Below, one piece after another: positions 7,998-12,488 of a DNA stretch of 12,488 bases. This DNA is from Ga0077536 sp943370145. GTDB lineage: Bacteria > Pseudomonadota > Gammaproteobacteria > Ga0077536. The DNA lies in NCBI GenBank assembly GCA_943370145.1, contig CALRPY020000089.1, positions 1 through 12,488 on the forward strand, read 5' to 3'. A program made the translations under genes and the position numbers. The notes under the pieces were generated by a model. It worked only from the letters and a program-made list of their open reading frames with translations. It was not told the DNA's origin and searched no databases. The stretch's first letter is position 1. Each line of letters begins with the position of its first letter.

Positions 7998-8573
7998 TTA
8001 TTTCTGCGACCAGTTGCCGCCGCTCTGGTACCACCAGCCGGCAGGCGCATTCTCGACCCAGGCGGCCGCGAAGGTGCGCCGGATGTCCGGCTCCCACTCC
8101 GGGTGACCATTGGCCTGCGCAACCTCCGCGTAGAGCCGGTTGCGGTCGCGGTTCTCGTCGGCGACGAGTTTCTTCACGAGATTACGCGCGTCGAGCGCAA
8201 TCGGCTTCGGGTCGCGCAGCGCGATCAGTCCGTCGGCCTGCATGCCTATCGCACCGCTGTCGTAATGGGCCTTGATCTGTGCGTGGCGCGCCGCCATCGC
8301 GGCACGCAGCACGGTAATCGCGGGCGTGGCGATGTTGACGTCCGGCTGCTGGGCCGCCGCCGCCGGCACGAGCGTGTCGAGCACGGCGAGCAGCGCGCCG
8401 TTCAGCACGCGCCTGAGACCCGAGACCGGCTTGTCGCCCTCACCGGCCTCATAGACTTCCTTGACGATGATGTCGGCCGCGCGCTCCGCGGCGGAAGCCG
8501 GAAAATAGACATTCACCGTCACGCACGCGGCGAGTGCGCAGGCGACCATGCAGACCATTATGCGGGACTTCAT
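7998..8573 (-). CDS. ydbL: YdbL-like (DUF1318) lipoprotein
   Basis: This 191-residue protein has a lipoprotein signal with lipobox LAAC and Cys17; the +2 residue is Val, compatible with outer-membrane sorting. The mature start VTVNVYFPASAAERAAD is followed by a variable, Ala-rich middle and a YdbL/DUF1318-like C-terminal half: DGLIALRD near 114-121, a helix with EN-DRN-LY near 140-148, NGHPEW near 155-160, and a Trp-rich end GWWYQSGGNWSQK. E. coli YdbL, as I recall it, is a shorter periplasmic protein with no lipid anchor that acts with YdbH and the small lipoprotein YnbE in envelope lipid homeostasis. Here the product is larger and lipid-anchored. It lies 9 bp after the YdbH-like gene, and its AGGAGG site touches that gene's stop codon, so translation is probably coupled. 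Family assignment is fairly secure; function is by analogy. Confidence 0.82.
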   Translation of the reverse strand: MKSRIMVCMVACALAACVTVNVYFPASAAERAADIIVKEVYEAGEGDKPVSGLRRVLNGALLAVLDTLVPAAAAQQPDVNIATPAITVLRAAMAARHAQIKAHYDSGAIGMQADGLIALRDPKPIALDARNLVKKLVADENRDRNRLYAEVAQANGHPEWEPDIRRTFAAAWVENAPAGWWYQSGGNWSQK

Positions 8574-8577
8574 CGTT

Positions 8578-8583
8578 CCTCCT
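8578..8583 (-). promoter_or_regulatory. Strong ribosome binding site of the ydbL-like gene, overlapping the ydbH stop
   Basis: On the minus strand AGGAGG lies 4 nt before the ATG at 8573. Its first A is the last base of the ydbH TGA (8585-8583). This is the best Shine-Dalgarno match in the window; the overlap suggests translational coupling and high expression of the lipoprotein relative to YdbH. Confidence 0.7.
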
Positions 8584-10589
8584 CACGGGGCGCGCAGGCG
8601 CCCGACATCGACTTCGAATTCGACTTCACCCTCGGCGATCCGCCGCATGCCGTCGACCAGTCCCTGCCACGCAATCTGCGCGCTGGCCCCGCGGATCTCG
8701 ATCCACGGTGGCAGCAGGCCGCCGCGCGTCAACAGGCGGAAGCCGCCGTCGGGCAGCGCCTCCACCCCGCGCAGGTGGCAGACACCGTTGATCAGCCGGC
8801 AACCGAGCCCGAGCTCGCCGTAAGAGTATGACGGAATCAGGCTCAGCCAGCCGCTCGCCAGCGGTCCACCGGTGCCGGCGCCGAGTTTACTCAGGTTGTT
8901 GACGGCCTGGCGGCTGATCCGGTGCGGCAGATTGTCGTCGGCAGGCGTGGCGAAGTAGGCGTCGAAGGCGACGGGCTGCCAGGCTTCGAGCCGCAGGTCG
9001 CGGATGGCGCCGTCCAGGTGACCATCGATGCGGCCGAACGAGAAGGTGCCGGTGAGTTGGCGGAGGTCGAGTCCACGCACGTCGACCTCGGTGCGCAGGC
9101 GGGGCGCGGCGCTGAGGAAATCGGTCAGGCGCAGGTCGCGCAGCAGGACGTGGCCACCGAACACACCGATATCGAGGTCGCCGTCCACGCTGATCCGGTG
9201 GCGCGCAATCGTCAGTCGCGGCAGGGTGCCCGACAGCTGGCCGGCGAGCGGCGGCCAGCCGAAGGCCGCCGTCAGTCGCGACAGCGTGATCGGCGCGATG
9301 CGTCCGGCGAGCACGAGTTGCGGGTCGGGGGAGCCTAGCCCGGCCAGTTCCACCGCATCGAGACTGAGGGCACCGTCGAAGATCGCGAGGTCCCGCCAGT
9401 CGACGGCCGCGAGCCGGCCACGGCTGGAAGACCAGTCGACCCGACCGCCCCCGAGCGCGATCCGGTAGACGGACGCATCGCCCCAGCTCAGCGATGAAAC
9501 TAGCGCGTCGGCCCCCGAATGCAGGCGGAGGCCGCCGTTCAGGGCGTTGATCGCGTAACGCCCCTGCGCATCCGCGAACGCGCAGTCGCGGCAATCGACG
9601 TCCGCGCGGACCAGCGCATCGGCGCGCCGGCGCAGCGTGACGTCGAGGCGCCCCTGCGCGGAGAGATCACCGAGCGCCGAACCGAGCAGCAGCGGCTGCA
9701 GCCAGGTCGCATAGAATCCATCGAGCGCGGGCGTCGAGAATTCGATCGCACCGTCGCGCCAGCCGAAGCGCGGCGCGAGTCTCGCATCGCCGTCGAAGCT
9801 GAAGTCGGCGACGCCGGGGTGCTGCAACCGGCCATGGTGCAGGTGCAACTCCCCATCGTCGCCGCGCGCGAGGTCGAAGGCCAGGACGATGGGCTGCGCT
9901 GCGGCGCGCAGCAGGAAGCCCGGCATGAGTTCACCGACGGTGATCCCGGGTTCGATGTAGACGGCCCCCGCCACGAGCGCGAGTTCGCCGCGCCAGCGCT
10001 GGCCGTCGGCAGTCCGTTGCTGGCTGAGGTCGAAACGGACCGTCGCCTGCTCCGCGCTGCTGCTCCCGGCGGCGTCGACCCGGCTGAGCAGCCCCTGCGC
10101 GCGGCAGTTCACGGGACGCCGCGCCGCGAGTTCGCAGTCGAGCTCGAGATCGGCCCGCCCGGCCGTGAATTCGGGCCCGGCCAATGCCGGCCGGGCGGCG
10201 CCGGCCAGCGCGGCGAGGCGCGGCAATTCGACGTCGCGCAGCGCCAGCCGCAGGCGCCCGGCGCCACCGGCGATATCGAGCGTGACGCGCAGCCTGCCGC
10301 CGACGAAGCGGAATTCACGGGTGCTCAGCCGCCAGGCGCCATCGGCCTGGCGCGCGCGCACCGGCACCCGCAGGGCGCCGAGCGGCGAACGGGCGGTCGA
10401 GAACTCACCGTCGGCGCACGTGAGGCCCGCGGCATCAACGGTGATGCGCGGGCACGTCAGCCGCGTGTCGTGGAGGCGGATGCCGCCCGGGAGTTCGAGG
10501 TCACCAACCGTCACCGACAGCGCGAGATCGCCGGCGACGCCCGGACCTGCCAACGCCAGCGCGAGGACCGCGCCGAGCGCGCGCTTCAT
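8583..10589 (-). CDS. ydbH: YdbH-like AsmA-superfamily protein, probable intermembrane lipid-transport component
   Basis: This 668-residue protein starts with a hydrophobic export segment (residues 1-20, KRALGAVLALALAGPGVAG; it could be cleaved after Gly20 or kept as an anchor). The rest is rich in alternating beta-strand patterns, as expected for the long grooved AsmA/TamB-like fold. The C-terminal third resembles the YdbH domain (DctA-YdbH): SLDAVELAGL, the repeated GxLDxxLR and VRGLDLRQLTGTF strands, HRISRQAVNNLSKLG, and the terminal VDGMRRIAEGEVEFEVDVG. In E. coli YdbH is a large inner-membrane-anchored periplasmic protein of about 880 residues, partly redundant with YhdP and TamB in moving phospholipid towards the outer membrane. 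This one is about 200 residues shorter. The ydbL-like lipoprotein follows after 9 bp; cysM ends 24 bp upstream. No Shine-Dalgarno site is clear, which suggests translation linked to cysM. Homology to the family is inferred by eye. Confidence 0.78.
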   Translation of the reverse strand: MKRALGAVLALALAGPGVAGDLALSVTVGDLELPGGIRLHDTRLTCPRITVDAAGLTCADGEFSTARSPLGALRVPVRARQADGAWRLSTREFRFVGGRLRVTLDIAGGAGRLRLALRDVELPRLAALAGAARPALAGPEFTAGRADLELDCELAARRPVNCRAQGLLSRVDAAGSSSAEQATVRFDLSQQRTADGQRWRGELALVAGAVYIEPGITVGELMPGFLLRAAAQPIVLAFDLARGDDGELHLHHGRLQHPGVADFSFDGDARLAPRFGWRDGAIEFSTPALDGFYATWLQPLLLGSALGDLSAQGRLDVTLRRRADALVRADVDCRDCAFADAQGRYAINALNGGLRLHSGADALVSSLSWGDASVYRIALGGGRVDWSSSRGRLAAVDWRDLAIFDGALSLDAVELAGLGSPDPQLVLAGRIAPITLSRLTAAFGWPPLAGQLSGTLPRLTIARHRISVDGDLDIGVFGGHVLLRDLRLTDFLSAAPRLRTEVDVRGLDLRQLTGTFSFGRIDGHLDGAIRDLRLEAWQPVAFDAYFATPADDNLPHRISRQAVNNLSKLGAGTGGPLASGWLSLIPSYSYGELGLGCRLINGVCHLRGVEALPDGGFRLLTRGGLLPPWIEIRGASAQIAWQGLVDGMRRIAEGEVEFEVDVGRLRAP

Positions 10590-10613
10590 CGGCGACGGGG
10601 CGCCGACGCGCGC

Positions 10614-11504
10614 TCAGCCGGGGAAGACGTTCGTCGACAGGTAGCGATCGCCACGATCGCAGATGATGGTGACGATCGTCGAATTGGTGAGCTCGGCGCT
10701 CAGCTTCAGCGCGGCGCAGACCGCGCCACCGGCCGAAATGCCGCAGAAAATGCCTTCCTGGCGCCCGAGTTGACGGGCCATTTCCTCGGCCTCGTCCTGC
10801 GTGACGTCGATGATGCGATCGACCCGCTTCTGCTCGTAGATCTTCGGCACATAGGGCGGGGCCCAGCGGCGGATACCCGGGATCGACGCGCCGTCACCGG
10901 GCTGCACGCCGACGATCTGGATTGCGGGGTTCTTCTCCTTCAGGTACTTACCGGTGCCCATGATGGTTCCGGTCGTGCCCATCGCGCTGACGAAGTGGGT
11001 GACGTTGCCCTGCGTGTCGCGCCAGATCTCGGGGCCGGTGCCGGTGTAGTGCGCGCGCGGATTGTCGGGATTGGAGAACTGGTCGAGGACCTTGCCCTCG
11101 CCGTCGTTCTCCATGCAGCGCGCGAGGTCGATCGCCGCCTCCATGCCGCCGGCCCTGGGCACCAGGATGAGTTCGGCGCCGTAGGCCTTCATGACCGCGC
11201 GCCGTTCGACGCTCATGTTGTCCGGCATGATGAGGATCATCCGGTAGCCGCGCATCGCGGCGACCATTGCGAGCGCAATGCCGGTATTGCCGCTGGTCGG
11301 CTCGATCAGGGTGTCACCAGGCTTGATGTCGCCGCGTTCCTCGGCGCGCAGGATCATGTTGCGCGCCGGCCGATCCTTCACCGAGCCGGCCGGGTTGTGA
11401 CTCTCCAGCTTGGCAAGCAGCGTGTTGGTGGTCTTGCCCGGCAGACGTTGCATGCGCACGAGCGGGGTGTTGCCTATCGTCTGTTCGATCGTGGGGTATT
11501 TCAT
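10614..11504 (-). CDS. cysM: Cysteine synthase B (CysM)
   Basis: This 296-residue PLP enzyme makes cysteine from O-acetylserine and sulfide, and S-sulfocysteine when thiosulfate is the donor. The PLP lysine is Lys43 in NPAGSVKDR, the substrate loop is TSGNTG at residues 70-75, and the PLP-phosphate loop GTTGT is present. It resembles E. coli CysM closely along its length (EQTIGNTPLV, MPDNMS-ERRA, GAELILVPR, IPGIRRW, GIFCGISAGGAV, ICDRGDRYLST) and fits CysM better than CysK. The C-terminus stops soon after the RYLST segment, slightly shorter than the E. coli protein (303). The ATG at 11504 starts one residue group before the conserved region; the RBS is weak. It heads a minus-strand run with ydbH, ydbL, exonuclease and rlmD. 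The upstream 245 bp are shared with the divergent nnrS. Confidence 0.96.
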   Translation of the reverse strand: MKYPTIEQTIGNTPLVRMQRLPGKTTNTLLAKLESHNPAGSVKDRPARNMILRAEERGDIKPGDTLIEPTSGNTGIALAMVAAMRGYRMILIMPDNMSVERRAVMKAYGAELILVPRAGGMEAAIDLARCMENDGEGKVLDQFSNPDNPRAHYTGTGPEIWRDTQGNVTHFVSAMGTTGTIMGTGKYLKEKNPAIQIVGVQPGDGASIPGIRRWAPPYVPKIYEQKRVDRIIDVTQDEAEEMARQLGRQEGIFCGISAGGAVCAALKLSAELTNSTIVTIICDRGDRYLSTNVFPG

Positions 11505-11544
11505 GACCGGGCCAGTCGCGCTTGATGGGTTGTCGCCGCGATAT

Positions 11545-11602
11545 TACCGGAATTGGTCGGCGCTGCCGTGCGCGACATGGTCATGCGGCGTACCGGAATT
11601 GG
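11545..11602. repeat. Two direct copies of TACCGGAATTGG
   Basis: The copies are at 11545-11556 and 11591-11602, offset 46 bp. Both are soon followed by CGCTGC (after a 4-bp insertion in the first copy). They lie 41-98 bp before cysM, a position suited to a repressor or activator site, but no regulator is recognised. Confidence 0.6.
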
Positions 11603-11669
11603 CGCTGCTGTCCGACAGCGCGACGGCGCGGCGCGCGCGATGGTCCACCACGGGACGGCGCGATCATCC

Positions 11670-11683
11670 TTGACGGAAATCAA
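11670..11683 (+). promoter_or_regulatory. FNR/DNR-family (CRP-FNR) box upstream of nnrS
   Basis: TTGAC-GGAA-ATCAA matches the FNR/ANR/DNR consensus TTGAT-N4-ATCAA at 9 of 10 positions, and the TTGAC form is common in denitrifier promoters. Its centre is 11676.5. A -10-like TAAGGT lies at 11707-11712. If the site is class II (centred at -41.5), transcription would start near the A at 11718, leaving a leader of about 31 nt. An NO- or oxygen-responsive activator of nnrS is the natural reading. Confidence 0.72.
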
Positions 11684-11706
11684 GGCGCCGCGCCCGCGGA
11701 AGCCCC

Positions 11707-11712
11707 TAAGGT
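11707..11712 (+). promoter_or_regulatory. Possible -10 element for nnrS
   Basis: TAAGGT shares three bases with TATAAT, including the key first T, second A and last T. Its distance from the FNR/DNR box fits a class II activator-dependent promoter. A -35 element is not needed in that arrangement. Confidence 0.4.
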
Positions 11713-11748
11713 CAGGCATCGCCGCCGTCACCCCAGGAGTAGTCTGTC

Positions 11749-12488
11749 ATGCGCGCAGCCCTTGCCGACGCGAGCCCGCGGCCATCCGTGTTCTGGTCCG
11801 CCGGCTTCCGCCCCTTCTTCCTCGCCGCCGGCCTCCACGCGGCGCTCACGGTGCCGCTGTGGCTGCTGGCGCTCGCCGGGATCCCGAGCCCGCTGGATCT
11901 CGCCCTGCACCGGCACGAGATGCTGTTCGGCTACGCCGGCGCCGTGATCGCCGGCTTCCTGCTGACCGCGATTCCGAACTGGACGCAGCACCCGACCTTG
12001 CGCGGCGGGCCGCTGGTGCTGCTGTTCGGGGCCTGGTGCGTGGGCCGCGGCGCCATGCTGCCGGTGCCCTGGGGGCCCGCCATTGCGGCCATGGGCGATG
12101 CGGCCTTCTTCTGGGGCCTGGCCTTCCACGCGTGGCGCGAGATCCGGCTCGCGGGCAATCGCCGCGGGATCCCGGTCTGCCTGCTCGCGACGGTGCTGGC
12201 GGCGGCGGACACGGCGCTGCATCTCGGGCTCGCCCATGCCGTCGCCGGTCGCACCGCGGCGACCGTGGGGCTCGCCGCCGTCGCGCTGCTGATCGGTCTG
12301 ATCGGCGGCCGCATCGTGCCGACCTTCACGCAGAACTGGCTCGCGCAGCAGGGTCGCGGGCGCCCGCCGGCGGCGTTTCCACTCGGCGAATGGCAGGTGC
12401 TCGCGCTCACCGCCACCGCCCTCGCCTGCTGGGTCGCCGGGGTCGACGCGCGAGTGGCGGCGCCCGCCCTCGCGGCCGCGGCGCTGCT
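11749..12488 (+). CDS. nnrS: NnrS family membrane protein, C-terminus missing (window edge)
   Basis: I read this frame from the ATG at 11749; it is open for 246 codons and runs off the right edge. AGGAG at 11735-11739 lies 9 nt upstream. NnrS is a polytopic inner-membrane protein, reported to bind heme and copper, linked to denitrification and protection from nitric oxide. Family signatures are SAGFRPFFL (residues 17-25), HRHEMLFGYAGAVIAGFLL (54-72) with AIPNWT after it, and GGRIVPTFTQNWL (186-198). Around seven hydrophobic segments are visible of the roughly twelve expected: near 22-45, 58-75, 85-100, 110-125, 137-160, 172-190 and 207-222. The conserved His residues at 54 and 56 are candidate metal or heme ligands. 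It is divergent from cysM. An FNR/DNR box 66 bp before the start suggests induction by NO or low oxygen. No other denitrification gene is in the window. Confidence 0.93.
   Translation, partial: MRAALADASPRPSVFWSAGFRPFFLAAGLHAALTVPLWLLALAGIPSPLDLALHRHEMLFGYAGAVIAGFLLTAIPNWTQHPTLRGGPLVLLFGAWCVGRGAMLPVPWGPAIAAMGDAAFFWGLAFHAWREIRLAGNRRGIPVCLLATVLAAADTALHLGLAHAVAGRTAATVGLAAVALLIGLIGGRIVPTFTQNWLAQQGRGRPPAAFPLGEWQVLALTATALACWVAGVDARVAAPALAAAAL

Larger units (their letters stand above)
11505..11748. other. Shared divergent control region of cysM and nnrS
   Basis: No gene is evident in these 244 bp. The cysM side has a 12-bp direct repeat (11545-11556 and 11591-11602). A possible cysM -10 element, TAATAT on the minus strand (11546-11541), lies 36 bp before the ATG but has no good -35 partner. 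The nnrS side has an FNR/DNR box at 11670-11683. Confidence 0.6.

Noticed and set aside
9519..11525. 668-codon open frame on the plus strand opposite cysM and the YdbH-like gene
   Set aside because: It crosses two well-supported minus-strand genes and the product has the low-complexity Arg/Ala/Glu composition of an antisense frame; its length comes from the scarcity of stops at high GC.
1..12488. Mobile element, defence island, CRISPR or biosynthetic cluster
   Set aside because: No transposase, integrase, terminal inverted repeats, spaced repeats, nuclease/helicase defence pairs or synthase genes are seen. The lone PolB-type exonuclease sits in a housekeeping run and base composition is even throughout.

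Overview
The window reads as ordinary chromosome from a GC-rich proteobacterium. A gammaproteobacterium is most likely, because it carries a cysNC fusion, cysM close to rlmD, and a YdbH/YdbL pair. A partial NnrS gene with an FNR/DNR-type box hints at a denitrifying or NO-exposed, facultatively anaerobic lifestyle. The species cannot be named from this sequence. Coding density is very high, and almost every long open frame opposite the real genes is a high-GC shadow. I see no tRNA, rRNA, CRISPR array, insertion sequence or prophage signature.

Layout, left to right. (1) 1-1322 (-): the first 440 codons of a family-5 peptide/solute-binding lipoprotein of an ABC importer, cut by the left edge. 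(2) 1323-1618: an intergenic stretch between divergent genes. (3) 1619-2788 (+): a soluble hybrid histidine kinase (HisKA, HATPase, receiver) with no recognisable sensor domain. It ends 16 bp from the convergent end of cysNC. (4) 5673-2805 (-): cysD and cysNC, the sulfate-activation operon (ATP sulfurylase plus APS kinase), with an AT-rich possible operator upstream. (5) 11504-5883 (-): a tightly packed run of cysM, ydbH-like, ydbL-like lipoprotein, PolB-type 3'-5' exonuclease and rlmD, with gaps of 24, 9 and 13 bp and then a 37-bp overlap. (6) 11505-11748: a divergent intergenic region with a 12-bp direct repeat on the cysM side and a near-perfect FNR/DNR box on the nnrS side. (7) 11749-12488 (+): the first 246 codons of nnrS, cut by the right edge.

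How the genes work together: CysD/CysNC activate sulfate to PAPS. After reduction (genes not in the window), CysM makes cysteine or S-sulfocysteine, so two ends of assimilatory sulfur metabolism lie in neighbouring operons. Between them are an envelope lipid-transport pair (YdbH/YdbL), a nuclease and a 23S rRNA methyltransferase, which may share the cysM transcript. The points most worth following up are the YdbH/YdbL pair lacking a YnbE gene but with a lipid-anchored long YdbL, the FNR/DNR box with class II promoter spacing before nnrS, and the sensor-less hybrid kinase. I found no clear evidence of a wholly new multi-gene system.
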